A stretch of 64,000 nt of DNA from Chryseobacterium culicis (GCF_900108365.1 NZ_FNWQ01000002.1:1054001-1118000); one strand, 5' to 3'; counted from the stretch's first letter, positions 53,220 to 62,087 are shown. Notes: a model not told the origin generated them from the letters alone. A program made the numbers and translations.

Positions 53220-54761
53220 TTGAAAAATTATTCGGTAATATTTCTCCTCGCTATTTTTTCGTCATGTGCCTCTATAAAAAAACACAACGAACAGCGGGCT
53301 TCATGTATTCCACCGGAGCAGCTTAAAGAAGATGTGGACTTTGCGTATTCAAAACTACAGCAAATGCACCCTCAGTTATACTGGTATATTCCCAAGAAGG
53401 AATTGGAACATAAATTTGACAGTCTTAAACAGACCATTACCGAGCCTTTAACTCCTCTTCAGTTTTATTTTAAACTTCAGCCGGTAATTGCGGGAATCCG
53501 TGAAGGGCACCTTTCATTGAGAATTCCCAGAAAGAAATTTACCAAAAGAGAGTATAAAAGACTGGAACACCAGAAAGGAATGTTCAGCCGTTTTGAATAT
53601 TACATTAAGGGAGATCAGATGTATATTATTCAAAACAGGGATTCTATTGAACATATTAAACCCGGAACTGAAATCTTATCCATCAACAATGTTCCTGTTT
53701 CAGAGTATATAAAGAAATACAGAAGCCTGATCAGCAGTGACGGAGACAATACGACGTTCTACCCTTACTTTTTGAAGGATCTGTTCTTTAATTTTTATAC
53801 CGCAGAAAATGGTTTTGGCAGCAAAGCCACTCTTGAAACCCTTTATCAGGGTGAGAAAAAAACCTACACTTTAACCAGAGAGATAAAGACTGATTCTGAC
53901 CTGGAAAAGGATAAGGAAATGAAGAAAAAAACCCAGGAAAAGAAATTGAATGATTATGTAGCGGCAAGCAATTCATACAACAGAAGCTTTAAATTTCTGG
54001 ATCAGGACAGCACCATTGCCTATATCAAGGTAAAAAGTTTCTCCAGAGAATATTCTGATGAGTTTTATAAAAAGACTTTTGCCAGGATCAATGAAGCAAA
54101 GGCCCCCTACCTCATCATAGATGTCCGAAATAATTACGGAGGATCACTGTATGAAATCAATAATCTCTATTCCTATCTTGCCGAAGCTCCTTTTACATTA
54201 ATTAAACCTTCGCAGTTAACGTCAAGAACGGCTCCTCTTCGCACGAATTATTTCAGAAAAAGCAACCCTTTGGAATATGCACTAAAAAGTATTGCGTACC
54301 CGAGCTATTTTTTTGCACAGACTTTCAGTACGTATAAGAAAGACGGAAAAGTTTTCTATAAAATGAAAGCCGATAAACCCACAAAACCGAATAAAGCAGC
54401 GTTTCATGGAAAAGTTTTTGTACTGATCAATGGCGGAAGCTTCTCAGCTTCTTCTATTATTACAGCGAAACTTAAGAATGACAAAAGAGCAATTCTTGTA
54501 GGCGAAGAAACCGGGGGTGCCAATGACGGAACAGTCGCAGGTTTCTATTCGTACCAGAAGCTGCCCAATTCTGAAATCAGATTTCCGATCGGATTACTTT
54601 TAGTACAGCCTAATATCAGCTTTTCAGACTCCCGGAGAGGCGTGGTTCCCGATGTAACTGTTACTGAAAGTATGCAGGACATTATTGATAAAAAAGATCC
54701 CCAGCTGGCTTGGATAAAAAACGAAATTGCTAAAGAAAAAGAAAATAAGGGACAGTATTGA
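53220..54761 (+). CDS. S41 family peptidase, lipoprotein
   Basis: A 513-residue protein with a lipoprotein signal whose lipobox is SSCAS (Cys16). The start is a TTG, since no ATG precedes this clear signal peptide. The PDZ-like region includes GTEILSINNVPVSEYI, and the S41 catalytic domain contains YLIIDVRNNYGGSLYEIN and the nucleophile Ser in GGSFSASSIITAKLK, with GEETGG after it. Such C-terminal processing peptidases degrade or trim envelope proteins. Monocistronic, terminator follows. Confidence 0.88.
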   Translation: MKNYSVIFLLAIFSSCASIKKHNEQRASCIPPEQLKEDVDFAYSKLQQMHPQLYWYIPKKELEHKFDSLKQTITEPLTPLQFYFKLQPVIAGIREGHLSLRIPRKKFTKREYKRLEHQKGMFSRFEYYIKGDQMYIIQNRDSIEHIKPGTEILSINNVPVSEYIKKYRSLISSDGDNTTFYPYFLKDLFFNFYTAENGFGSKATLETLYQGEKKTYTLTREIKTDSDLEKDKEMKKKTQEKKLNDYVAASNSYNRSFKFLDQDSTIAYIKVKSFSREYSDEFYKKTFARINEAKAPYLIIDVRNNYGGSLYEINNLYSYLAEAPFTLIKPSQLTSRTAPLRTNYFRKSNPLEYALKSIAYPSYFFAQTFSTYKKDGKVFYKMKADKPTKPNKAAFHGKVFVLINGGSFSASSIITAKLKNDKRAILVGEETGGANDGTVAGFYSYQKLPNSEIRFPIGLLLVQPNISFSDSRRGVVPDVTVTESMQDIIDKKDPQLAWIKNEIAKEKENKGQY

Positions 54762-54767
54762 ATATAA

Positions 54768-54801
54768 GTTCGGCGGGCTTTCAGCCCGCCGAACCTTTTT
54801 T
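54768..54801. terminator. Strong hairpin terminator
   Basis: A 12-bp stem GTTCGGCGGGCT with AGCCCGCCGAAC and TTC loop, followed by CTTTTTT. It separates the S41 gene from the converging ECF cassette and may serve both. Confidence 0.85.
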
Positions 54802-55390
54802 ATCTTCTTAATTCTTCCAAAAGATCTTCAATATGTTGTATATATCTTCCGTAATAACGATGGTACCAGAACTTTCCGACTACATAAAGCAAAAACAAAC
54901 CTATGGTCACAGTTCCAATTAAAACGACTGCAATTTTAAGCTCACTCAGAGGATGCGGCCACGGGATAAATTCAAGGACAATAAGGATTTCGCAAACCAG
55001 AAAGGGGGCAAAACTGATATAATAAGAAAGATAATACTGTTTATTAAGGTTCAGCTGCATCACCAGATCTTTCAGAGAATCATAGGTTTTTGGTGCAGGA
55101 TTACTGATATCATTATACAATTTAAAAAATTTGCTGAAAAAGAAAACGGTAACAATCAGCATGGATGCAATCAAAACCGTTATGTACAGTTGAAGCTTGA
55201 AAGGTCTGCATACAGAGCACACCAGAAAGGCAAAAACAAAGATTCCTATCATCCACCAGAATTCCACCCGCATGTTTTTGCGTATTTTTTCGAGGGGAAG
55301 ATTCAGTTTATTTCTCTGCTCAAGGCTTATTTCAGGAGTTTCCTCCACAATATCTTCATTCCATGTATTTTTGAATTCGTCTATATTCAT
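54800..55390 (-). CDS. Four-helix membrane protein of ECF cassette 1
   Basis: A 196-residue protein with an N-terminal soluble segment (WNEDIVEETPEISLEQRNKLNLPLEKIRKNMRVEFW) and four hydrophobic helices (about 43-60, 68-88, 121-143, 152-176). The end is YHRYYGRYIQHIEDLLEELRR. It follows a sigma factor by 14 bp. The Glu/Leu N-terminus before the first helix resembles an anti-sigma layout in a general sense only. A longer paralog is at 56640. Confidence 0.75.
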   Translation of the reverse strand: MNIDEFKNTWNEDIVEETPEISLEQRNKLNLPLEKIRKNMRVEFWWMIGIFVFAFLVCSVCRPFKLQLYITVLIASMLIVTVFFFSKFFKLYNDISNPAPKTYDSLKDLVMQLNLNKQYYLSYYISFAPFLVCEILIVLEFIPWPHPLSELKIAVVLIGTVTIGLFLLYVVGKFWYHRYYGRYIQHIEDLLEELRR

Positions 55391-55404
55391 CGGGTTGCGG
55401 ATTT

Positions 55405-55914
55405 TTAATGTTGGTTAATTTTTATTTGGCTTAAGATATCTTTAAGTTTATTTTTTGCCCGGTTCATTTTAACCCTGGCATTCACTTCAGAAATTCCCAT
55501 CTGCTCTGCAATCTGTTTTCCAGAAAAATCTTCAAGATAGTAGAAGATAAAAGCTTTATCAATAGGATTAAGCAGATGAATTGCGTTATACATTGCTCCA
55601 AGGCGTTCTTCTTTACGGTAGTCATAATCTTCCTGAACAATAATCTGGTTAGAAAAATCTTCATTGGCAATAAAGTTTCTGCGCTTTTCGGACTTCAGGA
55701 AAATAATGGCGGTATTCAGAGCAATTCTGTATAGCCATGTAGAAAATTCGCTTTCACCTCTGAAACCGGGGAATGCTTTCCAGAGCTGATAGGTGATCTC
55801 CTGAAAAAGATCATCACGATCCTCTTTTTCAGTCATGTACATTTTAGAAATCTTAAAGATGATTCCTTTATGCTGTTCAATTTGACGTATAAACTCTTGT
55901 TCTGATGAGATCAT
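55405..55914 (-). CDS. ECF-type RNA polymerase sigma factor, cassette 1
   Basis: A 169-residue sigma factor with region 2 (DDLFQEITYQLWKAFPGFRG, STWLYRIALNTAIIFLKS) and region 4 (LNPIDKAFIFYYLEDFSGKQIAEQMGISEVNARVKMNRAKNKL). It is a close paralog of the sigma factor at 57467 and pairs with the membrane protein at 54800. The role is likely envelope-related and auto-regulated, as usual for ECF cassettes; the signal is unknown. Confidence 0.93.
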   Translation of the reverse strand: MISSEQEFIRQIEQHKGIIFKISKMYMTEKEDRDDLFQEITYQLWKAFPGFRGESEFSTWLYRIALNTAIIFLKSEKRRNFIANEDFSNQIIVQEDYDYRKEERLGAMYNAIHLLNPIDKAFIFYYLEDFSGKQIAEQMGISEVNARVKMNRAKNKLKDILSQIKINQH

Positions 55915-56218
55915 AGGATTTTACTCTATAGAGTTAGTTTTCGTTTAAAAAAATTGTTACAGTATTTTTACAAAGAAATAAAAAAAACCCGGCAGAAATA
56001 CACTGCCAGGCCTCATTATGTGTTTTTAATGGTACTATTTTCTCAGAATCGTCTTTTTTCCGAAATCATTTATATCGAATCTTATCTTCAAGACTTTTAC
56101 AAAAATTATCTTGTCTGATGTGAACAGTTAGTAGGAAAAAAGTAAATATGTTACATCAAAAAATAGAAAAACCTGATATTTTTTCATATCAGGCTTATAT
56201 TGGTAGTAAATTCTTTTA
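55915..56218. other. Intergenic region with two minus-strand terminators
   Basis: About 300 bp between ECF cassette 1 and the 56219 gene. GGCAG/CTGCC hairpins at 55988-56010 are followed by a T-run on the minus strand, and CCTGATAT/ATATCAGG lies at 56172-56193. No gene is seen. Confidence 0.5.
56172..56193 (-). terminator. Rho-independent terminator of the 56219 gene
   Basis: CCTGATAT (56172-56179) pairs with ATATCAGG (56186-56193); the minus-strand T-run follows. It ends the gene that starts at 56578. Confidence 0.7.
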
Positions 56219-56578
56219 TTAATTTAAATCTAAGAAATCATCTTTTTCAAGATAATGGTTCAGTGCTTCTATAAGTTGGGAAGAAGTAACGTCAGCGCGC
56301 TGTCTGAAAGCAAGATCCACCACATCCTGAATATTCTCATCAGAGCACAAATAATTAAGCTTGTTGTGAAAAACAAAATCAGGCAAGACTTCATGATCAC
56401 TTTCACCAATATCCAACGGATCACCAACAAAAATTTTCATTTCAGGTTTAAATGCATCGGTTGAAGAATAGACCGCGTAATTATATTCCGGGTCAAAAGA
56501 AGCTTTCCTGTCCTGCTTGGTCTTTACAAGCTCCAGGAATTCTTCTATAGAATACACCTGGTTTTTAAAATCATCCAT
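56219..56578 (-). CDS. Uncharacterised acidic protein between two ECF cassettes (119 aa)
   Basis: A 119-residue, strongly acidic protein: SIEEFLELVKTKQ, YAVYSSTDAFKPEMKIFVGDPL, VVDLAFRQRADVTSSQLIEALNHYLEKDDFLDL. No signal peptide or membrane helix. It has its own terminator and so is not simply part of either sigma cassette. The size and acidity resemble immunity-type proteins, but there is no toxin gene nearby. Family not recognised. Confidence 0.75.
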   Translation of the reverse strand: MDDFKNQVYSIEEFLELVKTKQDRKASFDPEYNYAVYSSTDAFKPEMKIFVGDPLDIGESDHEVLPDFVFHNKLNYLCSDENIQDVVDLAFRQRADVTSSQLIEALNHYLEKDDFLDLN

Positions 56579-56639
56579 CTGATATTTTTTTACAACTCAA
56601 TTTTTTAAAGATAGAAATTTTACAGAAAATAAGATAATG

Positions 56640-57455
56640 CTAATTCAGTTTATTTAAAGCCCTCTGCAAAGATCCGATATCCAGAAAACCAAGCTTGGCT
56701 CCTGCAACAATGATTATCAGAAGGACAGCAGACAGAAATGCAATGATCACAAAATACATGGATACAAACCAGATAACCGTATTCAGGATGTTTCCTTTAA
56801 TTCCCATTCTATTCATCAAAAACTTCTGAGAGCGCTCAAACCATGTTTTTCTCTTTTCAATTACCGGGCTTACTTCAAGCCCGTTCAGTTCGTCTACCAC
56901 ACGCACTACATCATCAATATACCGGCCGTACATATAATAGATCCAGTACCTGATAATAAAAGCAATCAGCAGCAGCGTAATCAGAACACTTACGCCGAAA
57001 ATTGCCAGATTATATTCCATATCAAAATGAAAATTGATCTGGATCAGAGAAAGAAGAAACCCAAGAGGAATATAAGAGATATAATAGGAAATATAAATTT
57101 CTTTAGAGATCAGAAGCTGCGTTTTAAGCGTAAACAGATCATAATTCGTATTGATGCTGTTCTTACGGAGAAGCCTGTATAATTTCAGAAATCGGGAATA
57201 AAAGTAAACAATAATAGCAACGGTAAGAATGGTAACAAATAACGAAATCGTTTTAATATTAGAATCCTGAGAGGCAAACGGAAAGCCTGTTAAAAGTAAT
57301 GGAAGCGTAAAGATCATCAGCCAGAATTCAGTCTGCATATTCACTTTCAGCATTTCCAACGGAGAATGTATTTCCTTCTGTTTTTCCAGAGAAATTTCAG
57401 GGGATTCCTGTCCTGTATCTTTATTCCAAAGTTCCTTAATGTTTTTTAGCTCCAT
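56640..57455 (-). CDS. Membrane protein of ECF cassette 2, with an extra C-terminal module
   Basis: A 271-residue protein. Its first 195 residues align with the 54800 protein (shared LWNKD..SPEISLE, PLEMLKVNMQTEFWLMI, YGRYI at the end). An extra 75-residue module (WFERSQKFLMNRMGIKGNILNTVIWFVSMYF and LSAVLLIIIVAGAKLGFLDIG) adds two helices. It starts 11 bp after its sigma partner. No function can be assigned; it may be a membrane-bound sensor or regulator of the sigma factor. Confidence 0.75.
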   Translation of the reverse strand: MELKNIKELWNKDTGQESPEISLEKQKEIHSPLEMLKVNMQTEFWLMIFTLPLLLTGFPFASQDSNIKTISLFVTILTVAIIVYFYSRFLKLYRLLRKNSINTNYDLFTLKTQLLISKEIYISYYISYIPLGFLLSLIQINFHFDMEYNLAIFGVSVLITLLLIAFIIRYWIYYMYGRYIDDVVRVVDELNGLEVSPVIEKRKTWFERSQKFLMNRMGIKGNILNTVIWFVSMYFVIIAFLSAVLLIIIVAGAKLGFLDIGSLQRALNKLN

Positions 57456-57466
57456 TGTTGTATCAG

Positions 57467-57976
57467 TTAATTCGAATCTTTTTCCAGCCGGGTAATGATG
57501 TCTTTCAGTTTTTCCTTTGCCCTTTTCAGCTTCACCCTCGTGTTCACTTCCGTAATTCCGAGCTGAACAGCAATTTCTTTACCAGAAAACCCTTCCAAAA
57601 AGAAAAAGATAAGAGCTTTGTCTATGGGGCTCAACTGATGAATAGCTTCATACATCCGCTTCATATTCATATCATCCGTATCATTATAAGGTTCCTGCCT
57701 GGCATTCAGCCTGTCTACATTTTGATTCTGTATAAAACTACGTTTTTTTTCACTTCTCAGGAATACAATGGCCGTATTCAGTGCAGTTCTGTACAGCCAT
57801 GTGGAGAAATCACTTCTCTTTTGAAAATCACCGTATGATTTCCAGGCCTGGTAAATGATCTCCTGATAGAGGTCATTCTGATCGTCCTTATTATCCATAT
57901 ACATTTTAGAGATCTTGAAAACCACCCCTTTGTGCTTTTCAATTTTCTCTAAAAATTCTTTTTCCGGTGAAGACAT
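57467..57976 (-). CDS. ECF-type RNA polymerase sigma factor, cassette 2
   Basis: A 169-residue sigma factor very like the one at 55405 in length and motif order: NDLYQEIIYQAWKSYGDFQK and STWLYRTALNTAIVFLRS in region 2, LSPIDKALIFFFLEGFSGKEIAVQLGITEVNTRVKLKRAKEKL in region 4. It leads cassette 2 with the membrane protein at 56640. Two near-identical sigma/membrane cassettes within 3 kb point to duplication followed by divergence of the sensor. Confidence 0.93.
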   Translation of the reverse strand: MSSPEKEFLEKIEKHKGVVFKISKMYMDNKDDQNDLYQEIIYQAWKSYGDFQKRSDFSTWLYRTALNTAIVFLRSEKKRSFIQNQNVDRLNARQEPYNDTDDMNMKRMYEAIHQLSPIDKALIFFFLEGFSGKEIAVQLGITEVNTRVKLKRAKEKLKDIITRLEKDSN

Positions 57977-58063
57977 GATTTACACACTGATCCTTAGATG
58001 ATTTTTATAAAAAACATCATCCTATTATAACACAAACTATAATTTCCGGTATTAAGTTAAAAA

Positions 58064-58097
58064 AATCCTCAAAAAACCAAGCAGTTTATTGAGGATT
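58064..58097 (-). terminator. Rho-independent terminator of the aldehyde dehydrogenase gene
   Basis: AATCCTCA (58064-58071) pairs with TGAGGATT (58090-58097); the minus-strand T-run is well formed. Confidence 0.75.
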
Positions 58098-58129
58098 TTT
58101 ATTTATGTTAAATTCGGTACCAGTCTGAA

Positions 58130-59758
58130 TCAAAAAATATAATCAGTACTTAAAAAGTTGGAATCATGTTCCCTTACAATGGTATTCAGCAGTTCTTTGT
58201 TGGAATCCGTAAGCTTTGCAGCCACCAGAGAACGGATCGAGAATGAACGCAGTGCATCAAAAACAGAAAGCGTACCCTCTGCACTGTCTTTTCTGCCTGT
58301 AAAAGGAAATACATCCGGACCTCGCTGCGCCTGGCAGTTGATATTTACACGGCTTACAAGATTCACAAACGGATCAATCAGCTGGGCTACCTCCTGAGGA
58401 TCTTCACTGAAAATACTTACCTGCATCCCATGCGAAGCATTCACCTGATATTCTATCGGCTCTTCGATATCTTCAAACGGAACTACAGGAATTACCGGAC
58501 CAAACTGCTCCTCATGATACAGCTTCATATCACTGTTTACAGGATAAACAACGGCCGGAAACACAAATGATGCGTCTGTATATCCTCCGTCCTTATTCAA
58601 TACTGCGGCACCTTTCTGTAAGGCATCATCTATGCATTCTTTCAGATAACCCGGCTTATTCACTTCCGGAAGTGGTGTTACTTTTACATCTTTTTCCCAT
58701 GGCAGTCCGCCTTTTAACGCAGACACTGCAGCACTTAGTTTTTCCGTAAACGCTAAAGCTACTTCTTTCTGAACAAATATCAGCTTAAGTGCTGTACATC
58801 GCTGTCCGTTGAAAGACAAAGCTCCCAGAATACATTCGCTCACCGCCACATCCAGATTGGCGTTTTTGGTAACAATAGCTGCATTTTTGGCATCCAGACT
58901 CAAAATAGCCCTTAAGCGGTTTACCTTCGGGTGCAGTTTTTTCAGTCCGTTGGCTACCTTGCTGGATCCAATGAAAGCGAGCACATTCACTTTTCCGCTT
59001 TCCATGATCGGGGTGATAATTTCGGATCCTTTTCCGTACAATGTATTCACAGTTCCTTTCGGGAATGCTTCTTTAAAGGCATTTAGTAAAGGATAATGAG
59101 CCAGCACACCATGCTTTGGAAGTTTAAACAGAATGGTATTTCCCATAATCAAAGCTGGAATCAATGTTGTAAAAATCTCATTCAGAGGATAATTGAACGG
59201 TCCCATACTTAAAACCACGCCAAGCGGAGCTCTTCTGATCTGCGCAATGGTTCCCTCTGCCTGCTGAAAGCGGGAAGACTCCCTGTCCAGATCCTTCAGT
59301 GCATCAATAGTCTGGTTGATATAATCTACGGTACGGTCAAATTCTTTGGTAGAATCTGCCAGCGTTTTTCCAATTTCCCACATCAGCAGTTTGATGATCA
59401 GGTCTCTTTGCTGAATCATCAGATACACGAATTTCTGCATGCATTTAATCCTACCTTCTACAGACATGGTAGGCCACTCGCCCAGCCCGTTATCATAGGC
59501 TTTTACACAGGCTTCCAGAACTTCCATCGCCTCATCCGGACCAATATTCGGGATGCTGCCCAAAAGCTTTCTTTCCAATCCGTTTTCTGTAGGGATGCAT
59601 ACAGGAGAGTAAATTTCGGTGACGTCTCCCTTCCACTCTACCAGTTCTCCATTCAGAAGATACGTTCTCTGGTGGATGACCGGAACTTTATACTCTTCCG
59701 GAATTTCGTTTTCTGCCTTAAAAATGTGATGAAATGATGCTGTATTTTCTGAACTCAT
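58130..59758 (-). CDS. Aldehyde dehydrogenase family protein, GapN-like
   Basis: A 542-residue ALDH. The catalytic Cys321 is in FNGQRCTALK and the oxyanion Asn in SMGPFNYPLNE (189); Lys in LFKLPKHG and GSSKVANGL fit NADP(H) binding. The general-base Glu motif ELGGK appears as SLDAK (287-291), so the canonical Glu is replaced by Ser. Family placement near non-phosphorylating NADP-dependent glyceraldehyde-3-phosphate dehydrogenase (GapN) is by overall similarity and tentative. The ATG at 59758 is chosen over one 49 codons upstream because the extension is not family-like. Confidence 0.82.
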   Translation of the reverse strand: MSSENTASFHHIFKAENEIPEEYKVPVIHQRTYLLNGELVEWKGDVTEIYSPVCIPTENGLERKLLGSIPNIGPDEAMEVLEACVKAYDNGLGEWPTMSVEGRIKCMQKFVYLMIQQRDLIIKLLMWEIGKTLADSTKEFDRTVDYINQTIDALKDLDRESSRFQQAEGTIAQIRRAPLGVVLSMGPFNYPLNEIFTTLIPALIMGNTILFKLPKHGVLAHYPLLNAFKEAFPKGTVNTLYGKGSEIITPIMESGKVNVLAFIGSSKVANGLKKLHPKVNRLRAILSLDAKNAAIVTKNANLDVAVSECILGALSFNGQRCTALKLIFVQKEVALAFTEKLSAAVSALKGGLPWEKDVKVTPLPEVNKPGYLKECIDDALQKGAAVLNKDGGYTDASFVFPAVVYPVNSDMKLYHEEQFGPVIPVVPFEDIEEPIEYQVNASHGMQVSIFSEDPQEVAQLIDPFVNLVSRVNINCQAQRGPDVFPFTGRKDSAEGTLSVFDALRSFSIRSLVAAKLTDSNKELLNTIVREHDSNFLSTDYIF

Positions 59759-59794
59759 AAATCTTTCTATTTTTTTTATGTGATAAGTTTGAGA

Positions 59795-59848
59795 TTGTTT
59801 CAAAATGTAAATTATTTGACTTTCGTCAGAATGACACCTTTGAAACAA
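59795..59848. repeat. Perfect inverted repeat enclosing an intergenic repeat fragment
   Basis: TTGTTTCAAA (59795-59804) and TTTGAAACAA (59839-59848) are perfect 10-bp inverse copies. The enclosed DNA on the minus strand includes TCATTCTGACGAAAG, a motif recalled from dispersed Bacteroidetes repeats. It lies between the divergent GapN-like and tpx-like genes and could form a large hairpin or be an insertion remnant. Confidence 0.45.
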
Positions 59849-59979
59849 CCATGTTTTGTAAGATAAAGGTAGAGTTAAAATATCTTGAAAAAAAGATTCT
59901 GACAATAGATTTGATCTATTTGAATTAAAATTAATCTCAGCTCCTGAAAAATGAATAATTTAGCTTAAAAATAAATTTC

Positions 59980-60549
59980 ATGTTTTCAAAATTAGTTTGC
60001 AGCACCCTGCTATTCTTTTCTGCAGTGGGCTTTGCTCAAAAATCTAAAGCCATCAATACTGTTTTAATGGGCGGAAAAGAAGTTCATACGTACGCCAAAC
60101 TGCCGGCACTCAATAAACCGGCTCCCAAATTTACCCTTACCGATGTGAATATGAATGATCAGACACTGGATTCCTATAAAGGAAAATATGTGATCCTGAA
60201 TATCTTCCCAAGTGTGGATACCGGAGTATGCTCTGCATCTGTACATCATTTTAATGAGGAGGCAGGAAGTCTGCCCAATACGGTAGTACTTTGTATTTCT
60301 AAAGATCTGCCATTTGCACAGAAAAGATTCTGCGGTGCCGAAGGGATCAAAAATGTAGTGATGCTTTCAGACTTCCGTTCAGATTTCGGATGGAATTATG
60401 GTGTGGAACTGATAGATTCTGCCATGAAAGGGCTTCTGAGCAGAGCCGTTGTGGTGATAGACCCTTCAGGAAAGATTATCTATGAAGAGCAGGTGCCTGA
60501 TATTTCTCAGGAACCGAATTATGAAGCAGCTATTGCCGCTGTGAAATAA
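59980..60549 (+). CDS. Secreted thiol peroxidase (Tpx paralog)
   Basis: A 189-residue Tpx with an N-terminal signal peptide (1-19, ending GFAQ). The peroxidatic Cys84 is in NIFPSVDTGVCSASVHHFNE and the resolving Cys118 in RFCGAEGIKNV, the same 34-residue spacing as cytoplasmic Tpx. It should remove peroxides in the periplasm, needing a periplasmic thiol donor that is not visible here. Its core is closer to the E. coli DTGVC pattern than the cytoplasmic paralog at 37885 (DTPTC). Confidence 0.93.
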   Translation: MFSKLVCSTLLFFSAVGFAQKSKAINTVLMGGKEVHTYAKLPALNKPAPKFTLTDVNMNDQTLDSYKGKYVILNIFPSVDTGVCSASVHHFNEEAGSLPNTVVLCISKDLPFAQKRFCGAEGIKNVVMLSDFRSDFGWNYGVELIDSAMKGLLSRAVVVIDPSGKIIYEEQVPDISQEPNYEAAIAAVK

Positions 60550-60567
60550 TAAATGGCTTAAAAAATA

Positions 60568-60594
60568 AAACTCAGCGAATTGCTGAGTTTTTTA
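60568..60594 (+). terminator. Rho-independent terminator (AAACTCAGC type)
   Basis: AAACTCAGC (60568-60576) with GCTGAGTTT (60582-60590), then TTTATT. The same stem recurs after both XRE genes. Confidence 0.8.
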
Positions 60595-60599
60595 TTGGT

Positions 60600-60722
60600 G
60601 TTGGAAAACGCAAAAGCCCAAAATAATAGTAAAAACATTCTCTATAAGGCGCAAAGATTTTATCTCCGATAAAATTTCACAATACCACTGTCATTACGAA
60701 CCGAAGGTGAAGCAATCTCAAT
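60600..60722 (+). repeat. Composite intergenic repeat with palindrome
   Basis: An AAAACGCAAAAGCCCAAAATAATAGTAAA-like segment is followed by the palindrome ATTTTATC-TCC-GATAAAAT (60657-60675) and by TCATTACGAACCGAAGGTGA (from 60692). These are the same modules as in 17481-17783 and 62150-62205, in a slightly different order. Confidence 0.6.
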
Positions 60723-60797
60723 GTTTTCTCACTGATGAAAATAAAGATCTGTGAGATCAGTGAAAATCTGTGGGAGAATAAAGAACCTTAATTTATT

Positions 60798-61406
60798 TCA
60801 TATTTTTTTCTTTTTAGTAGTAATCACAACTACTCCATCTCTGGCCTTTTCACCGTATTTTGCAGATGCAGCAGCTCCCTTCAGTACATTTATTGTTTTT
60901 ATCTGATTAGGATCCAGAGTTTTTACTTTTTCATAATCACTGATTTTTCCATCAATTACATAGAGTGGCTTATATACCATTGCTTTGCTTGAAGGAGCTC
61001 CTCCTATCGTGTAAGTATGGTTGTCAGCAGTGTTTTGAATTACTGGAGGAGAACTAATTACCTTTCCCAATGGCATTCCTTTCTCCATAGTGATAACATT
61101 ACTTTTGGTGGCACATTCCTGTGCATTGATACTTATGATACCTCCTGTTGTCAACATAAAACCTACGGCAAACTTCACAAAAAGGGAATTGATATAAGAA
61201 TAATGCAGCTCCCTATTAAGCTGCGATGGGTAAAAAACTCCACATATTTCCTGCGAAGAATTACTAAAAACCTTTCTAATCTCATCATCCGAAGCTGTTC
61301 TGAAATCTCTAACCGTTTTGGAACAGACCGAGCAAAATCTTCCTTTCTCATCAGGTGTCATGGCGTTCCAGTTTTCATGACAAGGTTTGGGTATGGTTAT
61401 TTTCAT
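60798..61406 (-). CDS. Protein with an N-terminal Cys domain and a C-terminal TonB-plug-like domain
   Basis: A 202-residue protein. Residues 1-40 carry the Bacteroidetes-type motif PKPCHENWNAMTPDEKGRFC and SVCSKT, with Cys9, Cys25 and Cys28 as possible metal ligands. A membrane helix follows (about 71-89), then a TonB-dependent-receptor plug-like segment YVIDGKISDYEKVKTLDPNQ and GEKARDGVVVITTKKK (about 148-200). No beta barrel follows, so it is not a receptor. It may use the plug fold as a periplasmic binding module linked to a cytoplasmic Cys domain. Start at the ATG at 61406. Confidence 0.72.
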   Translation of the reverse strand: MKITIPKPCHENWNAMTPDEKGRFCSVCSKTVRDFRTASDDEIRKVFSNSSQEICGVFYPSQLNRELHYSYINSLFVKFAVGFMLTTGGIISINAQECATKSNVITMEKGMPLGKVISSPPVIQNTADNHTYTIGGAPSSKAMVYKPLYVIDGKISDYEKVKTLDPNQIKTINVLKGAAASAKYGEKARDGVVVITTKKKKI

Positions 61407-61678
61407 AGGATATCTTTTCTTATAAAGATGCACAGTGTTGGAAAAAGGTTGGAATATATAATATATATAAAATAAATATAAATTGATAACGCTTCACTTG
61501 CTGAAAATCTTTGATTTTCTTGCGCCTTAAAAATAATACGTCACCTAAAAAAAACTTGCGCCTTTGCGTTATTCAAAAAAAAAAAATGTCATTAAATATT
61601 CTTGCCCTTACTTCAAAAAAAGTTGCACCTTCGTCATTCTCCAACAAAAATTTTGCATATTTGTAGAAAATACGGGTC

Positions 61679-62056
61679 ATGCAAAAAGAAAAACTACGTA
61701 ACGCAAGAAAAAGAAAAGGCTTCACACAGCAGCAAGTAGCTGATTATATTGCTACAGATGTATCCAACTACAGCAGAAAAGAAAGCGGAGATGTTGCCAT
61801 AAGAAAAGAAGAATGGGAAAAAATTGCCCGTTTCCTGGAAGTTCCTGTGGAAGAAATCTATGAAGAAGAAGATGGTAAACAGATCAATAATTTTGAAAAT
61901 ATTACGTCCAGTAGTGGTTTTGGAAATAATATTCAGGGGAATTACTACTGTAATGTACCAGAGTTTCTTCTGGAAAACCAAAGAGATTATATAGAAATTC
62001 TGAAAAAAGAAAACCAGAGATTACAGGAGGAACTCAATGCTCTTAAAAAGAAATAA
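61679..62056 (+). CDS. XRE-family regulator with C-terminal coiled coil, copy 1
   Basis: A 125-residue protein. Residues 1-74 are a Cro/C1-type helix-turn-helix region (LRNARKRKGFTQQQVADYIA, then NYSRKESGDVAIRKEEW). A short linker (about 75-94, NITSSSGFGNNIQGNY) leads to a coiled coil (PEFLLENQRDYIEILKKENQ and on, to LNALKKK). The first 74 residues are identical to copy 2 at 62400; the DNA differs at just two silent sites there. Likely a dimeric repressor; targets unknown. Confidence 0.88.
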   Translation: MQKEKLRNARKRKGFTQQQVADYIATDVSNYSRKESGDVAIRKEEWEKIARFLEVPVEEIYEEEDGKQINNFENITSSSGFGNNIQGNYYCNVPEFLLENQRDYIEILKKENQRLQEELNALKKK

Positions 62057-62087
62057 TTTAGTTTTCAACGTAATCGTTCAAAATAAT

